Assembly (NCBI RefSeq): GCF_900187985.1
Contig: NZ_FZOA01000001.1
Coordinates: forward strand, 124,001 to 188,000
Direction: 5' to 3'
Source of the DNA: Methylobacillus rhizosphaerae
Lineage (GTDB): Bacteria > Pseudomonadota > Gammaproteobacteria > Burkholderiales > Methylophilaceae
Length of the DNA stretch: 64,000 bases
In this document: piece by piece, positions 9,280-20,442 of the stretch
How positions within the stretch are numbered: the first letter of the stretch is position 1
Layout: the number at the start of each line of letters is the position of its first letter
Translations under genes and position numbers: made by a program
Notes under the pieces: generated by a model
The model's input: only the letters and a program-made list of their open reading frames with translations
What the model was told of the DNA's origin: nothing
The model's database searches: none

Positions 9280-11206
9280 CGTGCGTGTGCTCCTCGGGCG
9301 TAGCAGGTGCTCCCACGTTGGTATCTTCTACTGCTGGCCTGGCTGAAGCAGGTTCCTTGCCCAGCAGGTAATAATCCATGACCCTGCGGGCGATTGGGCC
9401 TGCGGTGGAGCCGCCATGGCGCCCGTTTTCGACAATCACGGCAACGGCAATCCTCGGTGCTTCAGCGGGGGCGTAGGTGATGAACAAGGCGTGGTCAAGA
9501 TGGCGTTCAGCCAGCTTGCTCTCGTTATATTTCTCATTCTGCTTGATACCGACGACCTGGGCAGTCCCGGTCTTGGACGCCATGAGGTATTCGCTGTCCG
9601 CACCCAGACGGGCGGCAGTGCCGCCGGGCAGGGTCACATCCATCATGCCTTGCTTCACGATTTCAATATTCTTGGGATTCAGTGCAATCTGGTCAACTAC
9701 CTGTAATGGTACAGGGTGGGTTTTGCCTCCCTTGTTTTCCTGGATGGCTGTTACCAGGTGGGGGCGCATGGCTTTGCCATTGTTGGCAAGAATGGCGGTG
9801 GCATGGGCCAGCTGCATGGGGGTAGTCAGTGTATAGCCCTGGCCGATGCCCACGATGACAGTTTCTCCCGGGAACCACTTCTGCTTGAAACGGCGCCCTT
9901 TCCATTCTGGTGTGGGAAGCAGACCGCTTTTCTCGCCACGGATATCGATACCTGATGGTTTGCCGAAACCAAAATGACTGACAAAGGAAGTCAGCTTCTC
10001 TATTCCCAATTCCACGGCCAGCCCGTAGAAAAATGTATCGCATGACACTGCAATTGCCTTGCGTACATCGACTATGCCATGGCCACCGACCCGCCAGTCA
10101 CGATAGCGGTGGGTATTGCCAGGCAAAGTGAAATAGCCGGAATCCACAATGCTGAACGGAGGCGCACGTTTGCCGGCCTCCAGCCCTGCCAGCGCCACGA
10201 AAGGCTTGAAGGTGGAGCCTGGTGGATAAACGCCCTGCAGGGGGCGGTTGACCATGGGAGTATCCAGGGATTCGTTGAGTTCCTTCCAGTTTTCGGTATC
10301 GATTCCGTCCACGAACAAGTTGGGATCAAAACCTGGCCGGCTGACATAAGCCAGTACTTCACCTGTGCTGGGCTCAATCGCCACCAGTGCGCCCCGGTAG
10401 TTGCCAAAGGCTTCTTCGGCAATATGTTGCAATTTGCTGTCTATGGACAGGATTAGGTTATTGCCTGGAATGGGGGCTGTACTGGACAGCACCCTGACCG
10501 CATGGCCGCCAGCATCTGTTTCAACTTGCTGGAAGCCGGTGACGCCATGCAGCTGGGATTCGTAATACTGCTCCAGGCCGCTCTTGCCAATATGGTCGGA
10601 ACCCTTGTAATTGGACAGGCTGCCGGATTCCTTCAGGTTTTCCAGGTCACGGTCGTTTATGCGTCCAATATAGCCGATAGTATGTGAGGCCAGCTTGCCT
10701 TGGGGATATTGTCTAAACAGGCGGGAGCGGATTTCGACACCAGGAAGACGGAAGCGGTGTACTGCAATCTTGGCCGCTTCCAACTCATTCAGGTGGGTGC
10801 GGATGGGGACACTTTCAAAACTATGTGTCTGGGCACGTAGTTTCTTGAAACGTTTGCGGTCACTGGCGCTGACTTCAATCAGTTGCGCCAGCTCATCAAT
10901 CGTTTCATCGACAGTCGTCGCGACCTTGGCCGGCGTGATTTCCAGCGTATAGACAAAAGAGTTCTGTGCCAGCACTACGCCATTTCTGTCGAGAATCAGG
11001 CCTCGATTGGGCACGATGGGAACCAGCGAGATACGGTTGTTCTCGGCCATGGTCTGGAAGTGATCATACTTGAAGTACTGTAGATAGGCGAAGCGCGCAA
11101 TGAGGATGCCGAAACACACGATGACCAGCAGTGCACCTGTGGCCAGGCGGATGCGGAAATCATATTTTTCCCGCGAGTAATTCTTTAATTCTGAACGTGA
11201 CCGCAT
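9272..11206 (-). CDS. mrdA: Peptidoglycan D,D-transpeptidase PBP2
   Basis: Class B penicillin-binding protein (644 aa from the chosen start) that cross-links peptidoglycan in the elongasome with RodA. One transmembrane segment near the N-terminus is followed by a PBP dimerisation domain and the transpeptidase domain with STFK at 331-334, SCD at 388-390 and KTGT at 545-548. The frame stays open for 22 more codons (to 11272), but that would overlap mreD by 58 bases and adds unrelated residues. MRSRSELKNYSREKYDF starts 8 bases after the mreD stop and resembles other PBP2 N-termini. No strong ribosome site is seen, which fits coupling to mreD. Confidence 0.95.
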   Translation of the reverse strand: MRSRSELKNYSREKYDFRIRLATGALLVIVCFGILIARFAYLQYFKYDHFQTMAENNRISLVPIVPNRGLILDRNGVVLAQNSFVYTLEITPAKVATTVDETIDELAQLIEVSASDRKRFKKLRAQTHSFESVPIRTHLNELEAAKIAVHRFRLPGVEIRSRLFRQYPQGKLASHTIGYIGRINDRDLENLKESGSLSNYKGSDHIGKSGLEQYYESQLHGVTGFQQVETDAGGHAVRVLSSTAPIPGNNLILSIDSKLQHIAEEAFGNYRGALVAIEPSTGEVLAYVSRPGFDPNLFVDGIDTENWKELNESLDTPMVNRPLQGVYPPGSTFKPFVALAGLEAGKRAPPFSIVDSGYFTLPGNTHRYRDWRVGGHGIVDVRKAIAVSCDTFFYGLAVELGIEKLTSFVSHFGFGKPSGIDIRGEKSGLLPTPEWKGRRFKQKWFPGETVIVGIGQGYTLTTPMQLAHATAILANNGKAMRPHLVTAIQENKGGKTHPVPLQVVDQIALNPKNIEIVKQGMMDVTLPGGTAARLGADSEYLMASKTGTAQVVGIKQNEKYNESKLAERHLDHALFITYAPAEAPRIAVAVIVENGRHGGSTAGPIARRVMDYYLLGKEPASARPAVEDTNVGAPATPEEHTHDE

Positions 11207-11214
11207 AGAGAGGA

Positions 11215-11694
11215 TCAGTTCCGGCTGGAGTGGCTGACAATGGTGAAGGGTGACAGCATCATGAACAGCCACAACAGGATGCCGGTAATGCTGGGCAGAA
11301 AGTACTGCCAGCCAAATAATTCACCACCCGCAAAAACCTTCATGATCAATGTAGTCAGCTGGGCGAGCAACAGCAGCAGGAACACGTAACCAGCCTGTTG
11401 CCATATATCGAACAATGCCAGCCGACGTTGATAGGTGACTGCAATATAGGAAGTCAGGGTATAGGCCAGTGCAAACTGGCCGAACAGACCGCCGGAGATC
11501 AAGTCCATGAGAATGCCGGCAAACCATGCGGTACCGATATTGCATAAGTGCGGCGCACGCAGAGTCCAGTAAAGGATGGTAAGCAGCAGGAACTCCGGGC
11601 GCAGTATGAGTGATATGCCGGACCATGGCAAAAGCTGGCATAACAATGCCAGCAGCAGTGACAGGTAGACAGGTTTTGAGCTAATTGTTGCCAT
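11215..11694 (-). CDS. mreD: Rod shape-determining protein MreD
   Basis: A 159-residue, very hydrophobic protein with about five or six membrane segments. MreD is an inner-membrane partner of MreC in the elongasome and helps activate PBP2-RodA synthesis. Identification rests on position (mreC, then mreD, then mrdA), length and residues such as ILRPEFLLLTILYW and GLFGQFALAYTLTSYI. The start overlaps the mreC 3' end by 14 bases. Confidence 0.93.
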   Translation of the reverse strand: MATISSKPVYLSLLLALLCQLLPWSGISLILRPEFLLLTILYWTLRAPHLCNIGTAWFAGILMDLISGGLFGQFALAYTLTSYIAVTYQRRLALFDIWQQAGYVFLLLLLAQLTTLIMKVFAGGELFGWQYFLPSITGILLWLFMMLSPFTIVSHSSRN

Positions 11695-12637
11695 GGCGTT
11701 TGGGGGTGACAGCCTTTTTATTACGTGGAGATGCTACATTTTGCTGAGGATCAGGGTTCTGCAGCGTATTGCTGTCTGCTGGACGGTCCACCTTGGGAAT
11801 GCTCACGAGTAACAGTTGTTTATGGTTTTCAATGCCAGCCAACGGCTTGGCGATGATATGTGCAAATGGTGTGTCTGTATTGGTATCCACATGGGTGACT
11901 TCTGCGACCGCCAGACCTGTCGGGTAAATACCATCTATCCCGGACGTGATGAGCTTGTCACCGACACGGATATCCACGTTGGTGGGTAGTGAAGGCAGTT
12001 CTATCATGGCGTCATGGCCACGACCAAAAGCAATGGCGCGCAGGCCATTACGTTCTACCAGCACAGGCACAGACAGTCCCTTATCCGTAATCAGCGTGAC
12101 TTCACTACTGAACGGATAGACCCTGGTGACCTGTCCGATAATGGCTACTTCGTCAATGACAGCCTGCCCGGCCACGATATTCTGCCGTGAACCCAGATTG
12201 ACCACGACTTTATGCGTAAATGGGTCGCGGCCCATATGCAGGATTTCAGCCAGGCGCGCGGGCTGACTGGATAGCTGGGCTGCCCCCAGCAGCTTGCGCA
12301 AGCGCTCGTTCTCGACTTCCAGTGTCTTGTAGCGTTGCAATTCGGCAGCATGCTTCAGGGCCTGGCTGCGCAGGACGCTGTTTTCATGCACTACGCTGGT
12401 TTGGGTATGAAAATATGCGCCCACATTCTGTATCAGGTTGCGAGGCGCGTTGGCAATCAATTGCAGGGGATGCGCGAGGGCCAGGAAGCCTTGGCGTACT
12501 TCTGTCAGATAATTGAGTTTTGCATCCGTGGCCAGCAATACCAGGGAAAGCAGGGAAAACAACAGCAAGCGAGCAGCCGGACTGGGGCCACGGACAAAGA
12601 AGCCAGTGTGGTGTTGGTGTTCTATGGCGCGTGGCAT
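11681..12637 (-). CDS. mreC: Rod shape-determining protein MreC
   Basis: A 318-residue bitopic protein: a short cytoplasmic tail, one membrane helix (about 22-38), a coiled coil (about 78-115, NSVLRSQALKHAAELQRYK) and two periplasmic beta-barrel domains (LLVSIPKVDRP near 275). MreC assembles in the periplasm and switches on PBP2-RodA. The last about 35 residues are polar and low-complexity, as is common. It lies 124 bases downstream of mreB with a strong terminator-like hairpin in between, so its transcription depends on readthrough or a separate promoter. Confidence 0.96.
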   Translation of the reverse strand: MPRAIEHQHHTGFFVRGPSPAARLLLFSLLSLVLLATDAKLNYLTEVRQGFLALAHPLQLIANAPRNLIQNVGAYFHTQTSVVHENSVLRSQALKHAAELQRYKTLEVENERLRKLLGAAQLSSQPARLAEILHMGRDPFTHKVVVNLGSRQNIVAGQAVIDEVAIIGQVTRVYPFSSEVTLITDKGLSVPVLVERNGLRAIAFGRGHDAMIELPSLPTNVDIRVGDKLITSGIDGIYPTGLAVAEVTHVDTNTDTPFAHIIAKPLAGIENHKQLLLVSIPKVDRPADSNTLQNPDPQQNVASPRNKKAVTPKRHGNN

Positions 12638-12710
12638 CGGGAGTTCAGGTGTGAGTCTGGGTTGTTAAGGGCAAGCTGTAAAAATATTGTAACAGTAACA
12701 TTCCAGCCAA

Positions 12711-12741
12711 TAAAAACAGGCCACTGTGACATGGCCTGTTT
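12711..12741 (-). terminator. Intrinsic terminator between mreB and mreC
   Basis: On the minus strand AAACAGGCCA, an 8-base loop and TGGCCTGTTT form a perfect 10-bp stem followed by TTTTTA. It lies 20 bases beyond the mreB stop. It would make much mreB mRNA monocistronic and leave mreCD-mrdA-rodA to readthrough. Confidence 0.85.
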
Positions 12742-12761
12742 CCTGTTGCTGTCTTTTTACC

Positions 12762-13926
<1,165 letters not shown>

Positions 13927-14214
13927 ATGTCACTCAACACACATGATGTTAAACGGATTGCGCATCTGGCGCGGATCGCCATTAGCGAAGAAGAGGCGGA
14001 AGCGACACTGGTGAAGCTTTCTGGAATCCTCGGCATGATAGAGGAAATGCAAGCTGTGGATACCTCCGGGATCGTGCCCATGTCGCACTCCCAGGATGTG
14101 ACCCAGCGATTGCGTGAGGATGCAGTGACGGAAAGCAACCAGCGTGAACTGCTGCAGTCCATTGCTCCAGCCGTGGAAAACGGCCTGTATCTCGTCCCCC
14201 AAGTTATCGAGTAA
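13927..14214 (+). CDS. gatC: Asp-tRNA(Asn)/Glu-tRNA(Gln) amidotransferase subunit C
   Basis: A 95-residue subunit that wraps around and stabilises the GatA-GatB complex. It opens MSLNTHDVKRIAHLARIAIS, the typical GatC N-terminus, and has GIVPMSHSQDVTQRLREDAV in its second half. The complex converts mischarged Glu-tRNA(Gln), and possibly Asp-tRNA(Asn), to the amide form. It is first in gatCAB, 6 bases before gatA. Confidence 0.96.
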   Translation: MSLNTHDVKRIAHLARIAISEEEAEATLVKLSGILGMIEEMQAVDTSGIVPMSHSQDVTQRLREDAVTESNQRELLQSIAPAVENGLYLVPQVIE

Positions 14215-14220
14215 GTCTAC

Positions 14221-15690
14221 ATGATTAACCATAGCCTGAAGCACCTGGCCAGTATGCTGACCAGCAAGGAAGTGTCCAGCGTCGAGTTGACGCAGGAATA
14301 CCTCAACCGCATTGCCCGCCTGAATCCAGAGATCAATGCTTATATCACTGTTGATACGGAGTTGAGTCTGGCTCAGGCACGTGCTGCCGATCAGCGTATC
14401 GCCAATGGTGATGCCGGACCATTGACGGGTATCCCGATTGCACAGAAGGATATTTTCTGTGCCAAGGGCTGGAAGACCACCTGTGGGTCAAAAATGCTGG
14501 AAACCTTTATTGCACCTTATGATGCAGGGATAGTTGAGCATTTCAATGCGGCCGGCGCCGTGAATCTGGGCAAGACCAATATGGATGAGTTCGCGATGGG
14601 TTCATCCAACGAGACTTCCTATTTCGGCAAGGTGCAGAATCCATGGGACAGGACACGCGTACCTGGCGGTAGTTCTGGTGGTAGTGCAGCTGCGGTGGCA
14701 GCACGTCTTTGCGCTGCAGCAACGGGTACTGATACTGGGGGTTCAATCCGCCAACCTGCATCCTTGTGTGGTCTTTCCGGCCTCAAGCCAACCTATGGCC
14801 TGACTTCCCGTTACGGCATGATTGCCTTTGCTTCCAGCCTGGATCAGGCTGGTCCTATGGCGCATTCATGCGAGGATATGGCCATCATGATGAATGCGAT
14901 GACGGGATTTGACCAGCGTGATTCCACCAGTCTGCAACGTGAGAAGGAAGACTACACGCGCGATCTTGGCAAGCCGTTGGCGGGACTGCGGGTCGGCTTA
15001 CCTAAGGAGTATTTCGCCGAAGGTCTGGATGCCGGGGTGGCGAAGGTCATCGAGGCGGCGGTGGACGAATACCGCAAATTGGGTGCGGAAATTGTCGAAA
15101 TCAGTCTGCCCAATACCATGCTATCCATTCCTGTCTACTATGTGCTCGCACCTGCTGAGGCTTCCAGTAATCTATCGCGTTATGACGGTGTGCGCTTCGG
15201 TCATCGCGCCGCTGAGTACGATGACCTCATGGATATGTACTGTAAGAGCCGTGCTGAAGGCTTTGGTGCTGAAGTGAAGCGCCGTATCCTCATCGGTACC
15301 TACGTGCTGAGCGCCGGCTATTACGATGCTTATTACCTCAAGGCGCAGCAGATCCGCCGCCTGATTGCTGAGGATTTTGCCAAGGCTTTTGAGCAGTGCG
15401 ACCTGATTCTTGGGCCGACAGCACCTTCCACTGCATTCAAGGCGGGCGAGAAGGCGGATGATCCCGTGTCCATGTATTTGCAGGATATCTATACCATTGC
15501 GGTCAATCTCGCCGGATTGCCTGGCATGAGCATCCCGGCAGGGTTTGCACCTGCTGCAGATGGCAAGGAGCTACCCGTGGGCTTGCAGGTGATCGGCAAT
15601 TATTTCGATGAAGCGCGCATGCTCAACGCAGGACATGCCTATCAACAAGTCACAGACTGGCACACCCGCATGCCAGAGGGGATTGCATAA
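14221..15690 (+). CDS. gatA: Asp-tRNA(Asn)/Glu-tRNA(Gln) amidotransferase subunit A
   Basis: GatA (489 aa) is the amidase-signature subunit that releases ammonia from glutamine for transfer to the tRNA-bound amino acid. The Ser-cisSer-Lys triad is in place: K76 in [10 protein letters not shown]151 in [11 protein letters not shown] and S175 in [11 protein letters not shown]. Length is normal. The stop codon overlaps the gatB ATG in the sequence TAATG, so GatA and GatB should be made in equal amounts. Confidence 0.98.
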   Translation: MINHSLKHLASMLTSKEVSSVELTQEYLNRIARLNPEINAYITVDTELSLAQARAADQRIANGDAGPLTGIPIAQKDIFCAKGWKTTCGSKMLETFIAPYDAGIVEHFNAAGAVNLGKTNMDEFAMGSSNETSYFGKVQNPWDRTRVPGGSSGGSAAAVAARLCAAATGTDTGGSIRQPASLCGLSGLKPTYGLTSRYGMIAFASSLDQAGPMAHSCEDMAIMMNAMTGFDQRDSTSLQREKEDYTRDLGKPLAGLRVGLPKEYFAEGLDAGVAKVIEAAVDEYRKLGAEIVEISLPNTMLSIPVYYVLAPAEASSNLSRYDGVRFGHRAAEYDDLMDMYCKSRAEGFGAEVKRRILIGTYVLSAGYYDAYYLKAQQIRRLIAEDFAKAFEQCDLILGPTAPSTAFKAGEKADDPVSMYLQDIYTIAVNLAGLPGMSIPAGFAPAADGKELPVGLQVIGNYFDEARMLNAGHAYQQVTDWHTRMPEGIA

Positions 15691-17126
15691 TGAGTAGTTG
15701 GGAAGTCGTCATCGGGCTGGAGACACATGTCCAGCTCAATACCAAATCCAAGATTTTTTCTGGCAGCAGTATTGCTTTTGGCGCAGAGCCCAATACCCAG
15801 GCCAATGTGGTCGATATTGCCCTGCCTGGCGTATTGCCAGTGTTGAACAAGGAGGCCGTGCAATGCGCGATCCGCTTTGGCCTGGCTGTCAATGCCGAGA
15901 TTGCGCCACGCTCGGTGTTCGCGCGTAAGAACTACTTCTATCCCGATCTGCCCAAGGGCTACCAGATCAGCCAGTATGAGCTGCCTGTCGTCGGCAAGGG
16001 CACACTGACTATCGAAGTCGGTGATAGCGAGAAAATCATCAATATCACCCGCGCCCACCTTGAGGAAGACGCGGGAAAATCCGTGCACGGCGCCAGCCCA
16101 GGTCAATCCGGCATCGACCTCAACCGCGCGGGCACGCCCTTGCTGGAAATCGTTACCGAGCCTGACATGCGTTCAGCTGCCGAAGCGGTGGCCTATGCGC
16201 GCAAGCTGCATGAGCTGGTGCAATGGATCAACATCTGCGATGGCAACATGCAGGAAGGCAGCTTTCGCTGCGACGTCAACGTTTCCGTGCGTCGCAAGGG
16301 TGAAGAAAAATTTGGCACCCGCCGCGAGATCAAGAACCTCAACTCCTTCCGTTTCATGCAGCAGGCTATCGAGTACGAAACCCGCTGGCAGATCGAGACG
16401 CTGGAAGATGGCGGCAAGATCGAGCAGGCCACTGTGCTGTTCAATCCCGACACCGGCGAAACCCGCGCCATGCGCAGCAAGGAAGAAGCCAACGATTACC
16501 GCTACTTCCCCGATCCCGACCTGCTGCCGCTGGCTGTTTCCGCTGCGGATATTGATGTTATCCGCGCCACTTTGCCTGAACTACCTTCCGCAATGAAGGC
16601 GCGTTTCGAGCGTGAGCATGGCTTGTCGACTTACGATGCTGGCGCATTGACTGCCTCGCGTGCGATTGCCGATTATTTCACGGCAACCCTGCAAGTATTC
16701 GGCGGCGAAGCCAAACTGGCCGCCAACTGGGTCATGGGTAATGTCAGTGCCAAGCTCAATGAGGAAGGTCGTGTCATTGCTGATGCGCCGGTTTCTCCTG
16801 CGCTGCTGGCCGGCCTGCTCAAGCGCATTGCCGACAATACCATCTCCAGCAAGATCGCCAAGGATGTGTTCGAAGCGATGTGGGCAGGCGAGGGCGATGC
16901 TGATGCCATCATTGAGCGCAAGGGCCTCAAGCAGGTGACGGATACCGGTGCGATCGAGGCAATTGTCGATGAAGTCCTGGCCGCCAATGCCGCCATGGTG
17001 GAAGAGTTCCGCGCAGGCAAGGACAAGGCATTCAATGCGCTGGTGGGCCAAACCATGAAAGCATCCAAGGGCAAGGCTAATCCCGCCCAGGTCAACGAAA
17101 TCCTCAAACGCAAGCTGGCTGGTTAA
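15690..17126 (+). CDS. gatB: Asp-tRNA(Asn)/Glu-tRNA(Gln) amidotransferase subunit B
   Basis: GatB (478 aa) binds the mischarged tRNA, phosphorylates the side-chain carboxylate and transfers the ammonia. The cradle domain begins [20 protein letters not shown] and includes the family motif [14 protein letters not shown]; the C-terminal helical and YqeY-like tail domain ends [15 protein letters not shown]. Last gene of gatCAB, followed by a clear terminator. Confidence 0.98.
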   Translation: MSSWEVVIGLETHVQLNTKSKIFSGSSIAFGAEPNTQANVVDIALPGVLPVLNKEAVQCAIRFGLAVNAEIAPRSVFARKNYFYPDLPKGYQISQYELPVVGKGTLTIEVGDSEKIINITRAHLEEDAGKSVHGASPGQSGIDLNRAGTPLLEIVTEPDMRSAAEAVAYARKLHELVQWINICDGNMQEGSFRCDVNVSVRRKGEEKFGTRREIKNLNSFRFMQQAIEYETRWQIETLEDGGKIEQATVLFNPDTGETRAMRSKEEANDYRYFPDPDLLPLAVSAADIDVIRATLPELPSAMKARFEREHGLSTYDAGALTASRAIADYFTATLQVFGGEAKLAANWVMGNVSAKLNEEGRVIADAPVSPALLAGLLKRIADNTISSKIAKDVFEAMWAGEGDADAIIERKGLKQVTDTGAIEAIVDEVLAANAAMVEEFRAGKDKAFNALVGQTMKASKGKANPAQVNEILKRKLAG

Positions 17127-17152
17127 AATCGAGTCAGTATTGGGCAGAGTGC

Positions 17153-17179
17153 AATGCCAGGTGCAAGCCTGGCATTTTT
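17153..17179 (+). terminator. Intrinsic terminator of gatCAB
   Basis: AATGCCAGG, loop TGCAAG, then CCTGGCATT form a 9-bp stem followed by a short T run (17175-17179). The 3' end touches the stop codon of the convergent glycosylase gene. Confidence 0.8.
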
Positions 17180-17714
17180 ATTTCTGCACGTAGTTCTCAG
17201 GTGTTGTTTGATGCAGGATGGTGGCGATGTATTGCCAGTCTGCCAATTTGCGCGCACGCGGGATGGAAGCGTTGGCTGGGCTGGTGGACGGTAAGCGGTG
17301 ATAATGCAGGCCAGCAGGCAGGGACTGGTGTTTCAGCACGTGGCGGCGGAATGCCTGCTCCGCTTTGCTGCCATTGAAGAAAATATGCCGGATGCCGGGG
17401 AATTGTTGCAACAAAGTGCTGAAATCATTGGCGATGATGGAGACTTCTTCTATGTCACTGTCCAGGCTGCCGGTACGGAAACACTCCTGTAATACATCCC
17501 AGAGACCAACGCCGTGCTGGTTCAGCAGTGCAAGCCTGTCCTGATAGACAGGAGTCTCCGGCATGGAAAGCGTGGTGCGGATGAACGGCCAGAACAGGTT
17601 TTGCGGATGGGCATAGTATTGCTGCATTTCCAGCGAACGCCTGCCGGGCATGGAACCCAGGATCAATACCCGGCAGTTGGCGCTGATGGCTGGAGGAAAG
17701 CTGTGAACCAGCAT
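17178..17714 (-). CDS. DNA-deoxyinosine (hypoxanthine) glycosylase-like protein, uracil-DNA glycosylase superfamily
   Basis: A 178-residue protein with VLILGSMPGRRSLEMQQYYA (17-36) followed by HPQNLFW, the motif-1 region of family 6 (HDG) of the uracil-DNA glycosylase superfamily, and LPSTSPANAS near 141, the motif-2 loop. Members characterised elsewhere remove hypoxanthine (deaminated adenine) from DNA rather than uracil. That this protein has the same substrate is inference; a Mug-type G:U/T glycosylase is the other option. The gene is on its own strand between gatB (convergent) and pyrE (34 bases upstream, same strand). Confidence 0.82.
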   Translation of the reverse strand: MLVHSFPPAISANCRVLILGSMPGRRSLEMQQYYAHPQNLFWPFIRTTLSMPETPVYQDRLALLNQHGVGLWDVLQECFRTGSLDSDIEEVSIIANDFSTLLQQFPGIRHIFFNGSKAEQAFRRHVLKHQSLPAGLHYHRLPSTSPANASIPRARKLADWQYIATILHQTTPENYVQK

Positions 17715-17748
17715 GATGTATCGCGATGTGCTTTATTCCACGCCGCGT

Positions 17749-18390
17749 TTATTCGACACCGTAAGTCGTGCGGTAGGCTGCAATTGCAGCGCGGTATTGC
17801 GCGAGTTCGCTATTTTGGTCGAGATAGGCAATCAGGGCGTGCAGGTTGGCGATGCTGATCACTGGTAACTGATGCTGCTGCTCCACTTCCTGTACCGCAG
17901 ATAATGCGCCAAGGCCGCGCTCCTGGCGGTCGAGTGCAATGGCAACGCCGCAGGGAGTGGCACCGCTGGTGGAAATGATATTGACCGACTCGCGTACAGA
18001 AGTACCGGCGGAAATGACATCATCCACAATCAGCACGCGGCCTTGCAGCGGTGCGCCAACGATGGTGCCGCCCTCGCCATGATCCTTGGCTTCCTTGCGG
18101 TTAAAGGCGTAGGGGACATTGAGGCCCTGACGTGCCAGAGCAATGACGATGCTGGCTGCCAGGGTGATACCTTTATAGGCCGGGCCGAACAGCATATCGA
18201 ACTGTACCCCGGAGCGCAGGATGGTGGCAGCATAGAATTCGCCAAGGCGCATCAGGCTTTCTCCATCATTGAATAAACCGGCATTGAAGAAGTAGGGACT
18301 GAGGCGGCCAGCCTTGGTTGTGAACTCGCCGAAACGTAAAACCTGCTTTTGGATGGCGAATTGGATAAAATCTTGCGTTGAATCTGACAT
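17749..18390 (-). CDS. pyrE: Orotate phosphoribosyltransferase
   Basis: PyrE (213 aa) joins orotate to PRPP in pyrimidine synthesis. The PRPP-binding motif [13 protein letters not shown] is at 119-131, and the catalytic loop contains [13 protein letters not shown] (97-109). The frame extends 66 codons upstream, but that stretch is antisense to xthA and unrelated to PyrE. The ATG at 18390 giving [14 protein letters not shown] is the family start. No good ribosome site precedes it. Only 24 bases separate this ATG from the xthA start codon on the other strand. Confidence 0.96.
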   Translation of the reverse strand: MSDSTQDFIQFAIQKQVLRFGEFTTKAGRLSPYFFNAGLFNDGESLMRLGEFYAATILRSGVQFDMLFGPAYKGITLAASIVIALARQGLNVPYAFNRKEAKDHGEGGTIVGAPLQGRVLIVDDVISAGTSVRESVNIISTSGATPCGVAIALDRQERGLGALSAVQEVEQQHQLPVISIANLHALIAYLDQNSELAQYRAAIAAYRTTYGVE

Positions 18391-18426
18391 GATGAATGAA
18401 GAAAGGTTGTAGTCTTGCGTATTATA
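18366..18426. promoter_or_regulatory. Interlocked pyrE / xthA promoters
   Basis: With a 24-base gap between start codons, each promoter must lie in the other gene. A perfect minus-strand TATAAT sits at 18426-18421, inside xthA codons 3-4, and would start pyrE mRNA near 18414. A plus-strand TAAAAT at 18366-18371, inside pyrE, could serve xthA. The -35 elements are weak in both. If right, the two mRNAs overlap by about 35 bases at their 5' ends. Confidence 0.4.
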
Positions 18427-19185
18427 TCCCTGAATCTCAATGGCATTCGCTCTGCCAGCAGCAAAGGTTTTTATCCATGGATGCAGCAGCAACAGGCTGA
18501 CATTATCTGCCTGCAGGAGTTGAAAGCGCAGGAATCCAACATGACAGCAGAAATGCTGCAACCTGAAGGCTATTTCGGTTATTTCCATTATGCCGAGAAA
18601 AAAGGTTACAGTGGTGTGGGTATTTACTCACGCGCCAAGGCAGATGCAGTCATCGTGGGACTGGGGATGGCAGATATCGATAGCGAGGGACGCTATCTGG
18701 AGGCACGTTATGGCAATCTCAGTGTGGTGTCACTTTACCTGCCTTCCGGTTCGAGCGGGGAAGAACGTCAGGCGTTCAAGTTCAGTGTCATGGCGCGCTT
18801 CATGCCGCATCTGGAATCCTTGATTCGTGAAGGACGCGACGTGGTGGTTTGCGGCGACTGGAATATCGCGCATCAGGAAGCTGATCTCAAGAATTGGAAA
18901 GGCAATCGCAAGAATTCCGGCTTCCTGCCGGAAGAGCGCGCCTGGTTGACCGATTTGTTTGGCCGCGTGGGATGGGTGGATGTTTATCGGGCATTGCATC
19001 CTGATACCACGGATGATTGTTATACCTGGTGGAGCAGCCGCGGGCAGGCTTGGGCCAAGAACGTGGGTTGGCGCATCGATTACCAGATTGCCACACCGGC
19101 ATTTGCTGCAAAAGCAGTGAGTGCTTCCATATACAAGGATGAAAGATTCAGTGATCATGCCCCGCTCAGCGTGGATTACCAATAG
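18415..19185 (+). CDS. xthA: Exodeoxyribonuclease III
   Basis: A 256-residue AP endonuclease / 3'-5' exonuclease for base-excision repair. It starts with TTG at 18415 ([14 protein letters not shown] when initiated with Met), preceded by AAAGG at 18402-18406; no upstream ATG gives a better fit. Catalytic features: E35 in [22 protein letters not shown] near 142, and the terminal [11 protein letters not shown] carrying the active-site histidine. The nearby deoxyinosine glycosylase-like gene makes this a small base-excision repair group. pyrE and xthA diverge in the same way in other betaproteobacteria as far as I recall. Confidence 0.96.
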   Translation: MRIISLNLNGIRSASSKGFYPWMQQQQADIICLQELKAQESNMTAEMLQPEGYFGYFHYAEKKGYSGVGIYSRAKADAVIVGLGMADIDSEGRYLEARYGNLSVVSLYLPSGSSGEERQAFKFSVMARFMPHLESLIREGRDVVVCGDWNIAHQEADLKNWKGNRKNSGFLPEERAWLTDLFGRVGWVDVYRALHPDTTDDCYTWWSSRGQAWAKNVGWRIDYQIATPAFAAKAVSASIYKDERFSDHAPLSVDYQ

Positions 19186-19209
19186 TCATTTGACAAGTCA
19201 GGATATGCA

Positions 19210-20442
19210 ATGATCAAGCAAGGCTGGGGGGCTACCTTCAGGGCGGTGGCAAGCGGACGCATGCTGGTGGCGTTGATGATGGGGTTTGCCTCAGGTTTGC
19301 CGCTGTTGCTGACAGGGTCCACCATGCAAGCCTGGCTCAGGGAATCCGGCGTTGACCTGGCCACGATAGGGGCGGCAGCTATCATTGGCTTGCCTTATAC
19401 GCTGAAATTTCTCTGGGCGCCCCTGTTTGATCGTTACACCATGCCACTGTTGGGACGTCGCCGCGGTTGGCTGGCGTTGAGCCAGGCTGCACTGGTGCTG
19501 GCTTTGCTGGCACTCAGTGTCAGCGATCCCGCTGCCAGTCTGTGGGGTGTAGCGCTGGCGGCGTTACTGGTCACTTTCTTTTCGGCCTCACAGGATATCG
19601 TGATTGATGCTTATCGGCGCGAGAGCCTGTCAGACCAGGAGCTTGGCCTGGGTTCTGCCATGTTCGTCAATGGCTATCGTGTTGGTATGTTGTTGGCTGG
19701 AGGTGGCGGTCTGATATTGGCAGACCTGCTGACATTCTCCGGCATGTATCAGTTGATGGCCTTGCTCATGGGCTTGTGCATTATGGTGACGCTTGCTGCT
19801 CCTGAGCCTGGAAAAGCGGCCGGTAGCCCGCGTAACCTGAGGCAGGCTGTCATTGAACCTTTCATGGAATTCTTCAAGCGTCCCGAGGCGATAGCTATCC
19901 TAACTTTTATCCTGCTCTACAAGCTTGGGGATACGCTGGCCTCAGCCATTAATGTGCCGTTCTATCTTGACCTGGGGTTCAGCAAGAGTGAAATCGGCGC
20001 AGTTGCCAAACTGTTTGGCTTCTGGGCCACCTTGATCGGCGGGACGCTGGGCGGTATCTGGATATTGCGTATTGGTTTGTACCGTTCCCTGTGGATATTC
20101 GGTTTCCTGCAGATGGCGTCCACTTTCGGTTTTGTCCTGCTGGCCCAGGTGGGAAACAATCTGCCCATGCTGACCGGGGTGATTGCGGTCGAGAATTTTA
20201 CTGGTGGGCTGGGTACAGCAGCTTTTGTCGGTTTCATGGGAGCCATGACAGACCGGCGTTTCACGGCAACTCAATATGCTTTGCTATCAAGCCTCATGGG
20301 TGTGCCGCGTGTGATCTTGTCGGCGCCTACAGGATGGATGGCAGATGAAATGGGTTGGACAGTGTTTTTCCTGTTATGCACAGTACTGGCGATTCCCGGC
20401 TTGTTGATGATCCGTCGTTTCAAGGACTGGGAACATGCCTGA
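19210..20442 (+). CDS. ampG: AmpG-family muropeptide permease (MFS)
   Basis: A 410-residue major-facilitator protein with about 12 hydrophobic segments. FASGLPLLLTGSTMQAWLRE (22-41) and LPYTLKFLWAPLFDR are hallmarks of AmpG, which imports anhydro-muropeptides released by cell-wall turnover so they can be recycled. The fit with the mre/PBP genes in this window is good. The start ATG at 19210 is 24 bases after xthA, and the 3' end overlaps the next gene by 8 bases. Confidence 0.9.
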   Translation: MIKQGWGATFRAVASGRMLVALMMGFASGLPLLLTGSTMQAWLRESGVDLATIGAAAIIGLPYTLKFLWAPLFDRYTMPLLGRRRGWLALSQAALVLALLALSVSDPAASLWGVALAALLVTFFSASQDIVIDAYRRESLSDQELGLGSAMFVNGYRVGMLLAGGGGLILADLLTFSGMYQLMALLMGLCIMVTLAAPEPGKAAGSPRNLRQAVIEPFMEFFKRPEAIAILTFILLYKLGDTLASAINVPFYLDLGFSKSEIGAVAKLFGFWATLIGGTLGGIWILRIGLYRSLWIFGFLQMASTFGFVLLAQVGNNLPMLTGVIAVENFTGGLGTAAFVGFMGAMTDRRFTATQYALLSSLMGVPRVILSAPTGWMADEMGWTVFFLLCTVLAIPGLLMIRRFKDWEHA

